Origin: Parietaria judaica
Taxonomy: Eukaryota > Streptophyta > Magnoliopsida > Rosales > Urticaceae
Assembly (NCBI GenBank): GCA_954871525.1
Contig: OX940865.1
Location: 12,228,606-12,292,605, forward strand
Length of the DNA stretch: 64,000 bases
Direction: 5' to 3'
Part shown: piece by piece, positions 18,937 to 31,424 of the stretch
Position numbering within the stretch: the first letter of the stretch is position 1
How the letters are laid out: each line of letters opens with the position of its first letter
The notes under the pieces: generated by a model
The model's database searches: none
Seen by the model: the letters and a program-made list of their open reading frames with translations, nothing else
Told to the model about the DNA's origin: nothing
Position numbers and translations under genes: made by a program

Positions 18937-19044
18937 AGTGGTTATTTGTGTTTCGAGAATATTTTAATATCTTGTGAGGATAAAATCTTCTTTCTCCTTT
19001 GTTCCTTGATGATAAAGAAGTTAAGTAAAAATATACGCTAATAA

Positions 19045-19306
19045 TGTACAGAGAAATTAGCGGCAATAGTAAAAAATCCAGAAATTAGGCTGGATATTCC
19101 CAATCTTTTTTTGTAAGGATGCTGGAAGCCACGTGGCATTCTTCAGAATGAGACCCTGATCGACGTATCAGTGGAAGCCACATGGCATTTTTGACGGACT
19201 GAGACTTAAGAGGACAAAAATTGATATTGACGGACAAAAAAAAAACAGTTTTCAAAGATTGAGCCTAATTTGGGATACCAATATGTGATTTTTTACCGTG
19301 TCTATT
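19045..19306. mobile_element. Possible decayed Mutator-type MITE
   Basis: The left side carries AATTAGCGGCAATAGT followed by AAAAAATC. The right side, read on the minus strand, also has GGTAAAAAATC followed by AATTAGGCT and CAATCTTTG. The AATTAGCGGCA motif is shared with other Mutator-type ends in this window. The arms align only loosely and no target duplication was found. The interior holds two near-copies of a GCCACGTGGCAT-like motif. Confidence 0.35.
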
Positions 19307-19309
19307 ATT

Positions 19310-20546
19310 TACTACACCGTCGTCCTGATTTGGTACGGTAAGTGACCGCGCAAGCACATTATCACATGTCCATTCATGTATTTATATACGATGTCGGAGA
19401 TTGTTCGATTAAAGATACACAAGTGAGGGGTGTGAGTTTGGAGATCTTCCTCGAGCCGCAAGGGAGATCGGAACAGATGAATTTTAGCTGTTTTCTCTTG
19501 ATGACGGTGGGACCATTCCACTGCTTTTACGTGGAAGTCCGTAAAGAGGCGTCCTAATTCGCGACTCACCCGAAGTCCGTTGAGAATTTGGGTAAACAAA
19601 GCATCAATGAGGCTCTTCCTATTGTATTCTAAGAGTTTTTCTTATCATAAAGACTTCTCAAATATCATCACGAAAATAAAATGAGTTCAATACATTGGTT
19701 AAAATGAATCTTTCTTTACTTGGACTTTCACTTTTCATATTGGGCAGAAGTCGACCAAACGTTGAAATTTGGTCTGTCATGGAAGTAGAGGGAACAATTA
19801 GGTCTTCAATGCGGTATTTTGAAAATAATAGACCGAACGTATCTTGGTATGTTATATAGAAAATCGAATACTCTATTTGCAGTAATATCGGTATTCTAGT
19901 CGCACTTCATCGCTTCAAAGAAGAGAGTGAAGTTTCGATGATCAATATAAACATTAATAAATATATTTTATAAAATTTCAATAACATAATCATTAAATTA
20001 ACCCAATAAGAAAATGATGATGATATAAGTTCGAAATTAGTGAACTCGGCGAGTATTATATAAGTAGAAGTTTATTGTGCTAATTGAATACTGCTGATAT
20101 ATACGTATCTAGTTTTGTCGATCAATTTCATCAATGGATCAATTTCATCAATGGTTTTCGTGTAATAATCTTACTTTTGATATACCAATAAGGTTGAAGT
20201 TGATTGAAGGAAGTTTGAAGCTAGTTCTTTGATGATCCACAAAATCATGGACAAAAGGTTTCTTATTATTATTATTTTGTATGGAATATTTATGGCACAA
20301 ATGTCAATAAATCAGGTGAAATCAACAGTATATTTATGTTCCACTTATTATTTTTTGGTGGCCATAAAACACTAAATGAAATATACAGTCACATTTTCGT
20401 ATTATTGTGGGTACTTATGCCGTAGATAAGCTAAGGGGAAAGAAGTAAAGCCATGGACGAAGATGCCATGAGACTGAAACTTGTGTGTTAAGCAATCATT
20501 TTTCTTTGCTTTCTTCTTCTTTTCTCAGCCAAAAAATATAAATAAA
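19310..20546. other. Intergenic DNA between convergent RRM and SUN genes
   Basis: Short open frames at 19312-19599 on both strands have no recognised content. The rest is AT-rich. The 3' end of the minus-strand SUN gene lies at the right edge. Confidence 0.5.
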
Positions 20547-23019
20547 TCATAATGACAGTATAAAGAATGTAAAGACACAGATCAAAACTAAGAAAATCCA
20601 GGAAGAACTCGTCCGACAAAATTTCCCGGAATTCTCGCTCGACCTGCTATACAAGCTACCCGCCGTATCTACGAAGAGCCTCACTATTGCCAACGTCGCA
20701 AAAATTAAACACACCAAAAATATATTCACATTCTTATTGTCTATCGAAGTCTGCTTCTCTCGCACTTTCTCGACCTCTTGCCTGCGATTCCACGTCAGTC
20801 GTTCATTAGAAATAGCATATCTTAATGTAAAAAAACGCACTCTTTTTAAACATAATTTGTGTAGAACACTGGAACTTCTAACTTTTAGGGCAAGAATTCA
20901 GTCAAATCTATGGAGAAAGAATGAATTTCACACATTACTGTCGAAAAATATGTTTTCCCCTGACTGACGAGAATGGCATGAACATTCAATTGAAATATAG
21001 TTTCGTTTACACAAGTTTATTTTAGTGCTACTTCCTAATTAATTAATTACTATTATGTTTATGGTTAGATATACTCTTATATAATGTGGATTAGTCAAGG
21101 ATTTTTGTGATTAATGAAAAAAATCAGAAAATTAAATCCCAAATTTCAACACATTAAAATCTAAAAAATTGATTTCTCACCTGAGAAAGGCATTATCTCT
21201 AAGCAAACTATCCATTTGCAACGAGGCAAAGGACTTCCAAGAAACGAGATCGTCGACATTTTTAGCCTGTATGACAAGAGTACCGTGGTTAGCAAGAACA
21301 CTTCTCATGACAAAACGAAGAAAAGATGTCAAAAATTCTACGAGGCAAGTGCTCGACGTACCATAACTCTCTGGTTCTCGAGGAGATCGTATATCTCTGT
21401 CCTGATCTTCTCAACAAGCTTATCTTTATCTCCAATATCTTTGTCGATTTCTTTGAATATATTACCGTATCTGGAAGTCAGTTCCTCGAGGTACCGCTCC
21501 AGAACAGATAAGTTAATGTCCAAGGAACGGACTTTCTGCACTAGGATTTTGAGAGCCGTGTCTCCCGGCACTCTTCCCACTTGCTGATGACGTATTTCCT
21601 CAACAGGATCAGGAACGTCTCTTTTCATCATTTCAGCGTTCAGATTGGAGAGTCCAGTCTCAGGCTTCGATACCGTTTCCTTAGCTATATCTAGATCAAG
21701 TTCAGTCATCTCCAGAGGATTTGGCTCGGAGGAACCTGTTTTCTCATCCACGGTTTTCGGCTCAGCGACGGATATGGGCGCGCTCTTTTCAACGGAAATC
21801 AGATCTTCAAGCATTCTCTCAACGGCGTCCACTCCGTATACCTCTACAGTGCTCAATGTACAATAGAATTCTGAACCGTAGTGGCTGAGAAGGTTCAGCT
21901 TTAAATACCGAACCCATTTGGGCTCGGAAAGTAAAAATGTCTGTGCCACTTTAATATTGGCAGCAGTAATATTTCCAAGACTGACCCAATCATCCGTTGG
22001 ATAAACCAAACTTCCGAGGAGTTCAAAAACCTTTAGATTCGAAGAATAATGCTCAAAATTGGCTATCTCGATCGCATCAACTAGGGTTTCTTCTGAAAGC
22101 TCTATGATCACAAATTTTTCTTCAGCGGAACAAGGATTGCGAAGATACTTGTCTTTGTCTCTCCCAAGGACATTCGAAGCGCCCTTCGCTTCTTTGTTGA
22201 AGGCCAAAACTTTAGCTCCTTTCGAGGCTGAAGCATAATTGTACTCTTTTCCTCCGGGCTCCATTCGGTGCTTTATACCCAAAGGACGGTCGTTTCCGGA
22301 TTTGCTTTTCCCATTATATGTTCTGCTCTTGAATTCATCAAGACCAAGGGGCACACGGTCCGTCTTGTGGATCTCGGTTTCATGCTTCGTGCTCTTCTCG
22401 GATTTCTCCACCTCTGGTTTTTGTACAGTGGCTGATTTTTCTTTTGAGCTCTCTTCTACTAACACGTGATCTTTACACCCTTGACAATCTTTTACTTCGA
22501 TCAATGTATTTGACGTAGCATCAATTATGTGTGAAGCCTCGGAAGAATGAACTGTATCGGTGTTCCTAGCTGTATGAAAGATGACGGAATCGGAATGCAC
22601 TTCGCATTTCAATTTAGATTCTTCCCAAGTCGATATCGGAATGGAAATTCCACCGGGTTTACCCGAATCTGAAGAAAAAAGAACCACACAGACAAACGAA
22701 AAAACAATTAGATACGAACTTGTGATAATTTTCTCATTATAGGCCGCATACTTTGGCCGAAAGCATTGCTAGCAATCTCATAAAAAGCTTGGAATCCATG
22801 GTTTGAATCCGAAAATCCGCTTCATCGATGTCCTAAAAGGGGAGTTTTAAGCTTACCTTCGTGACCGTCGCCATGGCTAATCCACAAGCTAAGGAGGAAG
22901 AGAAGACCCCACAAAACAAAAACCAAAGACAGAGAGACTTTATACAAGCGATGCCTTCCCGTGATACATGTTTTCTCTCCGGCTCTTCTATTCAGAAGCG
23001 CCTTCCGCGATCTCTGCAT
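20547..23019 (-). CDS. Mid-SUN domain nuclear envelope/ER protein (SUN3/SUN4-type)
   Basis: Minus-strand exons 23019-22857, 22668-21362, 21266-21181 and 20781-20547 give 1791 nt, 596 aa, in frame. Layout: one N-terminal transmembrane segment (residues 28-47), a charged low-complexity linker, a central SUN domain (about 188-338, with [20 protein letters not shown] and [22 protein letters not shown]), a predicted coiled coil (about 430-535), and two C-terminal membrane segments (539-555 and 578-596). A central SUN domain between membrane segments defines plant mid-SUN proteins, which sit in the nuclear envelope and ER and work with KASH partners in LINC-type complexes. This differs from classical SUN1/2, whose SUN domain is C-terminal. 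A 5' UTR intron is likely at 23048-23483. The start was chosen because the Met at 23019 is followed by a basic stretch and the first membrane helix. The last intron and stop give a hydrophobic C-terminus as in the family. Confidence 0.9.
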
Positions 23020-23047
23020 CGCTTGAAAATCCCGTCACTCTTCCGCC

Positions 23048-23483
23048 CTGCAAAGATTCAACAACCACCTTTCAATTCCCATAGCAGAGGCCAACCAGAC
23101 AATGAACTAACCAACATATCAAAGACAATACTTTTTCGAATGTAACGAGCAACCGAAAAAAGTCGCGGTATGGCCTACATCGTTAACGCAGCGAAGCTAA
23201 GGATCGAAATCGAATTCTCAATGGGTATTGCCCAAATTGCAGAATTTGTGGAATATGCCAGCTAAAAAGCTCAACCCAAGTAGCTTAAAAGAAGGAATTT
23301 CAGCTTAGCAGTGAAGCAAAATCGACTTTCTGTTCGAAAGCTGATGAAGAAGCGATCGAAAAGTAAGAGAGAGAGAACGAAATCACATTAAATTGAAGTA
23401 CAAGGCAAGATCATAGAACCCAAATTCAGGCTTTACACACACACACAAACACGAGATCGAAGATCAAAAGACGAGAAAATCAC
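23048..23483 (-). other. Probable 5' UTR intron of the SUN gene
   Basis: On the minus strand a GTGATT donor follows CCCAG at 23484, and a CTTTGCAG acceptor lies just above the first coding exon, 28 bp upstream of the ATG. The segment has several short minus-strand stops, so it is not coding. A GGAAGA repeat tract at 23660-23690 lies in the presumed promoter or leader. Confidence 0.5.
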
Positions 23484-23819
23484 CTGGGTATCGCGAATGA
23501 AAAATCCCCGAGAGAGAGACGGCTTCGAGGATCGTCGTCTCGAATCCCAATAAAAATCGAGATAAATTAAGAGAATCGAGGCTTGGAGATGGGATGAAGA
23601 AGCGAATGGGCGGAAAAGCGCGTGTGTTACGAGGAGGCTGCGCGTGGGATCGCCATTGGAGAGGAAGAGGAAGAGGAAGAGGAAGAGGTGAGGTTCGTAA
23701 GCAATAGTGTAATGGCATTCAACATTCTCTGTTTGTTTGTGTCGTTTTCTGTGTATTTTTCTAACGGCTTTGCTTCTGCCGAATCTTCGCTCTTTCCTTT
23801 TATTTTATAACTCTCCGTT

Positions 23820-25706
23820 TGAAATAATAATATCTATCTTTATAATAATAATAGATAGATAATATTATTATTATTATTATATCTTTTAAATACGCAAATT
23901 CCGAAATCTATCTCTCTGATTTCACTGCCATATCTAGATTAAATAGCTCTTATGATTTTATTTTATTTAAACATTATAAAAAATAGAATGATTTATTCGA
24001 TCCCGGCCCGGGTGAATTCAGAATTACTACCCTGGTTTCGATTTTGTTAGTTATGGATTTTACTCAAAAATGAGTATATTTTCGGTTTCACATATATTAG
24101 CAGGATTAGCTATAGACCTTTTGAATTATTTTGTTACTTTAATTTTTTTAAATATAGTCCGTAATTGTACATATTTTAGGGCTGAAATACTCAAAAATTA
24201 GATTTTCACATATTAGTAATTTTCAAAACATATAAATTGAGGGGATGATAAAATAATTATGGAATGTCTTGAATCTTGATTATAGTAAAGATTGTCTAAA
24301 TTAACATTTTATTCTTTCTTTTTGAATCGTAGGGGAATTCGATATTATTTTTATCTTTTTTAATACGCTGATCGTTTGTCGGTTAGAGATTTTTATAATG
24401 TAAGAAACTTTCCGCCCTTGCGGTTGCGGGAAGCATTGGTCGCAAAAAGAAAAAAAAAAACTCGTTTGACTGACTTAGTGAAGGTGAATAATTTGTGATA
24501 TTTATTATTTAAATATAAAAATTCAAATTGCAAAGCATTTGAATTTGTTTGAAACAAAGGAAACCAAAAAGTTGTTGGTGTATCATATTATATAAGTGAA
24601 TTTGGTAAGACTTTTATTATATGATTTTCGAAGAAGAATATGATAATATTTGATTTCTGAACATGCCTAAAGTCAGCATACTGACACCACTTTAGGCCAA
24701 CATAATTATCAAATAATGACAGTTCCTTGCTTCTGTGGATTACACTCACATACATAACTCATATGCTGATCAGTTTTAAAAGGATTATTAATAAATAAAG
24801 TAAACAATTAATTACGATAATTATAATTAACTAGATTTTTTTTATAAATAAATGACAGCTGGCTGGGTGAGATTATCATATGTCCAGCGTATTCCAAGGA
24901 GAAGTAAGTCGGTGGGTTGTGACGTGTAAGCTTGTGATTGGATAACGAATCATACACTTACGTGGCGACAATAATGCGGCCACTAGCTTCTCACCACGTC
25001 TACACGCCGATGTATTTGCTTCACTTGTCGAGTCTGACTTTTTTTAAAAAAAATGTAATGAATTATATATTAAAAATTGCATACAATTTTTTTTTTTTTT
25101 TTAGGAAATTAATTAGTTTATTGAATTGACATATCGATGGTTTGATTTTAGGGCTATCGAATTATGAAGCTATTTGAAGATAAAGTCGTCGGAGCAGCTA
25201 CTCCTTGAGGCACAAGACACCCGTCAGAGCTATAGCTTATCTGAACAAAGTCCTCGGTGTTAGAATCCGGTTAATTGGTTTTCGGTTAATCGATTTTGAA
25301 AAGTAGGTTAAGGTTATTAAAATACGAATAATCAAAATTACGTTAAGGATACCAATTAGTGAAAAAAACAGGTTAACCGACCAATTGCATCATAATATTA
25401 GTACCTAATTATTTTAGTCTCAATTTTTATTTTTTATAAATTAGAAGTATAAATCTTATTTCTATATAAATACAATTATAACCTGTCAATCTGATGTCTT
25501 ATTATTAGAGTGATTTTTAGTTATTTATGTCTGATAATTAAGTTAATTTGAATCTATATGAAAATCAAGCCTAAATTCTCTAAAATATTTTTGAAAATTT
25601 ATGTCGATATTCTATTCAAAATGCGATATGACCGTAATGCGGAATTTGCAACATGCGGCATGCTTTTTTTTGGATTTGTCTGCTGACATGACCGTAAATA
25701 GAAGGA
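23820..25706. other. AT-rich intergenic DNA, no gene recognised
   Basis: ATT-rich microsatellite-like stretches near 23830-23880 and many stops. A GGTTAATTGGTTTTCGGTTAAT patch near 25265 resembles the edge of an old repeat, but no boundary could be fixed. Confidence 0.5.
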
Positions 25707-25711
25707 GCAAA

Positions 25712-28472
25712 TGTTGGAAATCAGTGGTATCAAGACGACTTCCTTACCACGATAATAGCCTCCGTGCCGTCCCGGTAACATTTAAAAATTCATTTTAAAG
25801 CGGAAATCTTGTTATCGGACCGACAACACGGATACCGGGTAACAAAAATTAAAAAACAAGATCTGATAAATATTTCGAATATAATATTTTCATATTCATT
25901 ATTAATAATTTAGTCGAACAGGAAACAAATAGAAAGCAGTAAATGGTTGCATTTATTTACCCAATGCATAAGGCCGTACCTCAACTGATGATTCCGGCTG
26001 CGCGTTCTGACTTGGGCAAGTCTCCGCCGGTGCTGAGGGAAACTATCGTGATCTTCCGGGATATTCTCCTGGATTCCTCGCTACCAAAACGTGGGCTTCG
26101 CTGGCAGGACTGCGTCCCAAAATTTAACTGACGGTTCTTTTAAAGCTGCCGGAGAAAAATATCTCCTAAGCCGAACCAGAAGAGAGATCAGAAGCAGAAA
26201 ACTCGCAGACCCTAGAGAGAGAGGGAAAGCTCGAGTTTTTGCTCTGGGGAGAGGTGTATCAAATGTGTAGAATGAGCTTCCTATTTATAGGCTCAAGCTG
26301 TAACCGATTTGGAGATTTTCCCTCCCAATTTTCGAATTCCATTAATTAAATATAAATAATTATTTCAATCCAATGATCCAGATTCAATCTCATCTAAATT
26401 CAATGGATATAATTAATTAGGGATTTAATTAAATAATAATACAAGATAAGATTAAAATATTTAATATCTTATCATCATATTATATATTTTCGAATTATAT
26501 CATATATATATATTTTAAATTCGAATTTGTTAATGATTATCTAGATCCAATGGTTAAAAATAAATCTTAAACCAATCCAATGGATCAAATCAATTAGGGA
26601 TAAAGTCAAATACCCTAGGGTTTTACAAAACCCTAATTCGAACTCTTATCACAAATTTATTCGAATTTAATATCATATATATAATATTAATTAATTTCTA
26701 ATCCGACGGTTTAAAGATAAAATCTCAAAACCGATCCAACGGACATAATTAATCAAGCAAATTCGAAATACCTAAACTTGGTCACCAAGTTTCAATTTCG
26801 AATTACATTAGGGTTCAAATCAATTATCTTAATCCAACGGTTGATACTAAATCATAACTGATCCAATGGATTAAATTGATTTTAGCGTTTTTGCCAAAAT
26901 ACCAAACTTCAGGTACTTATGCCGCAAAAATAAAATCTTCAACTCAGTGATTCGAATTTAGCTAGGGTTTTTTATCTCCAAACCCTAATTCGAATATACA
27001 CATAAAACAATATATATAAATATATTATTTATTTATTAATATAAATCCTTTAATTATTAATTAATTATTAATAAGATATTAATAATTAAATCCAAATAAT
27101 TAAATTATATTAATAAATCCTGATCTCTTTGTCACACATTAAATTTCATGGTGCAACACCATCATTTAAATTCGTGACATGTGATTTAAATTCATAGTTT
27201 ATCGAATCGACTCATAAACTTAGAAAATCCTTAAATCATAAACCGTAAGTCAGAATGACTTGGTTCAAAAAGCAAAGTTTCTTAGAATTTAATTTAGAAC
27301 AACATGGTGCTGTTAGAAAATCTAAATTCTAACTTTGTTTTTATCAGTTAATTCCGTGTACCAAAATATGATACTTTTGCCACGCTGTCGATAAAACTAT
27401 CTAACGTCTGACACAAACTTGTCAGTTTTATAAGTCGAGCCAAATGATTAAACATTATCCATAATGTATTTTAATCACGTACGTATCATCCGTTACGGAG
27501 CTATCCTGGGGACCATGGACTCGTATCACTTAAGCTCCAACGAACTGCTAGGTGTTCGTCAAACCTCGAAGTGATTCCACTATAGACCCGAGGCTGCACT
27601 CTTTAGTAATACGGTATATATTATTCCCTTATAACAGCAGGGTGTCCATTAGATTCAATCAAATACCGATTATTGTTCTTTCACTTGATGACCCACACAT
27701 GAGCATGCGGTTTTTACCGTAATGCCCCTCAATGCATTTTCATCCTTGACTCAGCCAGTAATATTATGAGTAGCCCTTTTATGGTTTCGATTCATAAGTT
27801 GCGCACGGCTACCTCTCACTTCTCACCACTGACAACCAAGGAATCATCATGACTCTGAAGAGAGCTGTGTGATGCCCATGTCTATGATCATGCAATCCTT
27901 ACTACTGACTATCATGTTCCCAAAATAATAGTGTTGGGAACAGCGGTAATATCTTGTGTTCTTTAACGGTTAAATCAAAGAACAATAAAGCCAGCAGCTC
28001 GGACTCATGACCACTCAGGACTTAGAACTAATATCCATTTGATCATCATTTTGCGACTAAACTACAAGTTGTCAGTGACGGTCTTATATGACAACTTCTC
28101 GAGTTTAAGTCAGGTCCAATCCAGTATGAAGACGCTTCATACTTAATGCACTTATAGTGAGTGGGACACACACATAATCCAGAATAGGATTGTCACTTTA
28201 GTCACATTAATGACCTTACCGTTTAATGGGCTCCCACCCAGTTAATCAGGTCACGGACATTTTAAGTTCATTTATTATGCTTATTAATTCTTCCTCACAT
28301 GACTCTGTTGTGATAATAATAACATAATTGCATGATTTATGAACTAATGAATCAAACATTCAATTTTACTCTACAGAAACTATAATAAGATTAACATAAT
28401 AAGTACCATCTTTATTCAACGACTTGTCATAATCTTTTACAAATGGATGAATATCTTGTTTAAAGATCAACA
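25712..28472 (-). mobile_element. Solo LTR, about 2.76 kb, 5-bp TSD
   Basis: The segment starts TGTTGG and ends ATCAACA, so it has the TG...CA termini typical of LTRs. It is bounded by the 5-bp direct repeat GCAAA (25707-25711 and 28473-28477). A CCTATAAATAGG promoter-like box with a following leader reads on the minus strand near 26275-26290, so transcription probably ran leftward. No gag or pol homology lies inside or beside it, which fits a solo LTR left by LTR-LTR recombination. It contains loosely repeated blocks with AATCCAATGGAT and AACCCTAATTCGAA (26350-27000). Lineage cannot be told without an internal region. Confidence 0.7.
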
Positions 28473-28479
28473 GCAAAAC

Positions 28480-30405
28480 GGTGCAAAAAAAACGACATTT
28501 AACACCTTGAAAATTATTAAGGGACACTAAATTGTTTTTGAGAGGTTTAACAAAATTTTGTTCAAGTATATTGTGATATTAATTCTTGATCATTTAATAG
28601 TTTATTAAAATAAGAATTTCTATCATATTATATTATTACTTCTACATCATGGACTGCGAGCATTAGTAGGCCTTGTATTTAAAAATCCTTTCACAATTTT
28701 AGGTCATGTATAGAGATAGAAGTCATAATAAAATACTGCTACTCGGGCATGGAAAGTAATTCAATTTCATACTAAAATATAAAGGAAATGGCGGTATAAG
28801 TACCCAAAATATTTTAAAAGTTGACGTTAAATTTCCTTTTTTTTAGGAGGCAAAAGTTGCCTAAAATATATAGGCTTCTTTGAAATTAGTTTCGAAATCA
28901 TGTCTAGTACTCATATAACTTTTTCGTATGTACATGACTTTTTTTTATAATCTAACTAAAACCACTACATAAAAAGTAATACAAGTAGCAAACGAAGAAC
29001 TGATATGACACACGCTAAAATTTCTTCATTTGGACTTGAATTGAATATACTGATACACAAGTAAATCATGTCAAAACTAAACCCATTAACGTATAAAACG
29101 CAAATAAATTTTAAATATTCCAAATACCTAACAATATTACATCAATCATTTCTAATAACGTTCAATCATTCTTGTCATCAAAACCTGGGAATATTTTAAA
29201 AAAATAATAATATTAAACATAAAACCATTTAACATGTACATTTGCCATATATTCCAAATCCAAAGGTTTGATGCGTAACTGTTAATAAACATTTTAGGTA
29301 GAGTTATTGCTATAAAAATAATTAAGGTTTTGAGTTTGTTGCTCTTAAATACCTAACATTAAAATTATTAACTTTATGTTTATATATTACTTTAATACTT
29401 AACGTTAAAGTTTAGTGGTAAAAAAACAATAATATTATGTTTTTGTAGCACTTTAATGCGTAACTCTAAAAATACGATTTAGTTTTTTTATGTTCTTGTA
29501 AGGCGAAGAAAACAAGATGAATGTGAAAAATATAATTTAAATTATTGAACGGCCTTGTTCCTGGCAAAAAATGGGTCTAAACGAGAAAGACCGGACCCAA
29601 AAAGACCAAGTTTCATCGACATCTAAATATTTTTTCAATAATCTGGCTGGCACACTAAAACCGAGCCAATTCCGTGAGCGCAAAAAACCAAGACCGGACG
29701 ATTTTCACCCCTACACGTTACTTCACTCCACTCTTACAGTCCTAAATAACTAGTAGCTTAGATTTTAATAAAGGGCGGGACTTTTCCGCTCTAGATTTGT
29801 GGCCAGGTCCGGGTTGGTTTGGCCATGCCGGTTGCATAAATCACAATAATTGCCAATAGACAAGCATCGATCGAATTTTTATCTTCAGCCTTCCAAGATC
29901 AACCATGGAGCTCGGAAAACTCAAATTTTTATCTTCAGCAATGTATGGAGAAAGCAGAACATGCAGCAATAAACCCAAATCCATGCGAATTAATGTCACA
30001 ACTAAAATTCATTGTCCTCTATATGTTGTACCTAAGAACTAGTACTAACCACACCGCTTTCTAATATCCGAAAATAACACATGCTATGCTTGCTTCTCAT
30101 CGGCTACACTTCACGGTGATCTCCGGGGAACGGGTGAGCGGCTGTAATCAGAGAAAGATATAAACAATTTATGGCAACAATTAAAGACATAAGAAAACAC
30201 AATTATATGCTAAAATTAAAAGCAGGACAAAAGAAAATATGATTTTCAGTTGATATAAGAATAAACGGTTTTCGAGTGACATAAGAAAATACGATTTAAG
30301 CATACGACTAGAGAGTGGAGAAAAAATACGATTAGAAACTAAAAAGTCGAAGGTCTCTAAATTTCTTTCGAATTTCGGGTTTTGGAAACAGTACCATTTT
30401 CTCAC
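28480..30405. other. Intergenic, AT-rich
   Basis: No recognisable gene. A short GGCGGTATAAGT motif near 28788 resembles the Mutator-type terminal motif seen elsewhere in the window. The missing downstream exons of the TTLL12-like fragment would be expected here on the minus strand and were not found. Confidence 0.5.
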
Positions 30406-31244
30406 TACCGGATTATTATTCAACCAGAGAGCTCGTAGGCTTTCGAATTTGGTAATCTCTCGAAGAACAACGTCTGCGTTTTCGAGCTTATTTCCGCATA
30501 GACTAAGAGCAAGCAAATCCTAATCATAAAAGACACAGAAAAGTGTTATAGAAATAGAATCATTACACATTTTTTCTTGTTTATGATCCGAATACCGTTT
30601 AGATTGCTTATTCAATCACGCTCGCTATTGCCAAGCGATGATCAGCGTGAATCGAGAAACTCACCGGGAATTTGTTCGCTAAATCCAACGACAGCAACAC
30701 ATCGTCGTCGATTCCGAGCTCGTCGAGCTCCAGCCACCTCACCGTCAGCTCTCCTCGCTCCTTCGCAGCTCCGATTTCAATTTTCACGGCCTCGAAAGCC
30801 GTCTTCTCCGCGCCGTTTCCGCTCTCTTCCTCCGAATCACCATCGTCTACGCACATGATCGAGGCCATCCTCGCCGCCAGTCCCGGCACCTCCAGCAACT
30901 GCAAAACACTCTCTCATCTCACTCATCGGAATCCAAACAGAACAACGAGCTCACCGCTTTACCTGCTCGTAGGCGTCGGAGAGGCAGAAAGTCCAGGCGT
31001 GGTCGACGAGGAAGACGTCGGAGTGCTCCTCCATGGAGTCCGCCGTGAGCGCGAGCTTCCTCTGAGCTCCTCCGTCGTCACCTCACGGCTCGATTCGGAA
31101 GAAGGAGCCGCCATCGAAGGCCTCCGAGGAGAGCTTGTGGAAGAGCCGACGGTGCAGCGGCTGAGGCAGCCCCGAGGCGGCGAGGAGGAGGCTGTGAACT
31201 TTCTCGAAGTCTTCGAACGACTGAAAATTCCCGACGGCCGCCAC
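30406..31244 (-). pseudogene. TTLL12-like (tubulin-tyrosine ligase-like) 5' gene fragment, broken
   Basis: Three minus-strand exons are clear: 31244-30963, 30898-30665 and 30519-30406, with proper GT-AG junctions and matching phase. They read FEDFEKVHSLLLAASGLP, then MEEHSDVFLVDHAWTF, then LLEVPGLAARMAS, then a leucine-rich block ending in NNNPV. This is the N-terminal half of plant TTLL12-type proteins, which end in a tubulin-tyrosine-ligase domain. Defects: the expected initiation codon is GTG (31242-31244) in front of GCGGCC, codon 54 is TGA (31083-31085) in the middle of exon 1, and nothing after the third exon's donor matches the rest of the gene. Exon structure is kept, so it arose by DNA duplication, not retroposition. 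A long (TC)n run lies just upstream. Tubulin ligase function is not expected. Confidence 0.75.
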
Positions 31245-31277
31245 TAGTGGTGGTCGGAGCTTTGCCGGAGCTCTCTA

Positions 31278-31281
<4 letters not shown>

Positions 31282-31312
<31 letters not shown>
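31282..31312. repeat. (TC)n microsatellite in the TTLL12-like fragment's leader
   Basis: An uninterrupted run of CT repeats 40-70 bp upstream of the fragment's first exon. Confidence 0.9.
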
Positions 31313-31314
<2 letters not shown>

Positions 31315-31424
31315 CTCTGTCTCTCTGTGGTGAGATTTTGCCGGCTTTCAGAGAATACGCCTGATATTGGGCCTGGGATTGGGCTCTAAGACAGAAATTG
31401 GGCTTGAATAAATATGAAAAATAA

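Noticed and set aside
19312..19599. Overlapping frames on both strands between the RRM and SUN genes
   Set aside because: Neither matches a family I know and neither has splice support. Treated as chance.
25728..25742. GTGGTATCAAG-like word near the left edge of the solo LTR, similar to a copia primer-binding site
   Set aside because: It lies inside the TG...CA-bounded segment, 15 bases from its start, rather than after an LTR end. The TSD favours the whole segment being the LTR.
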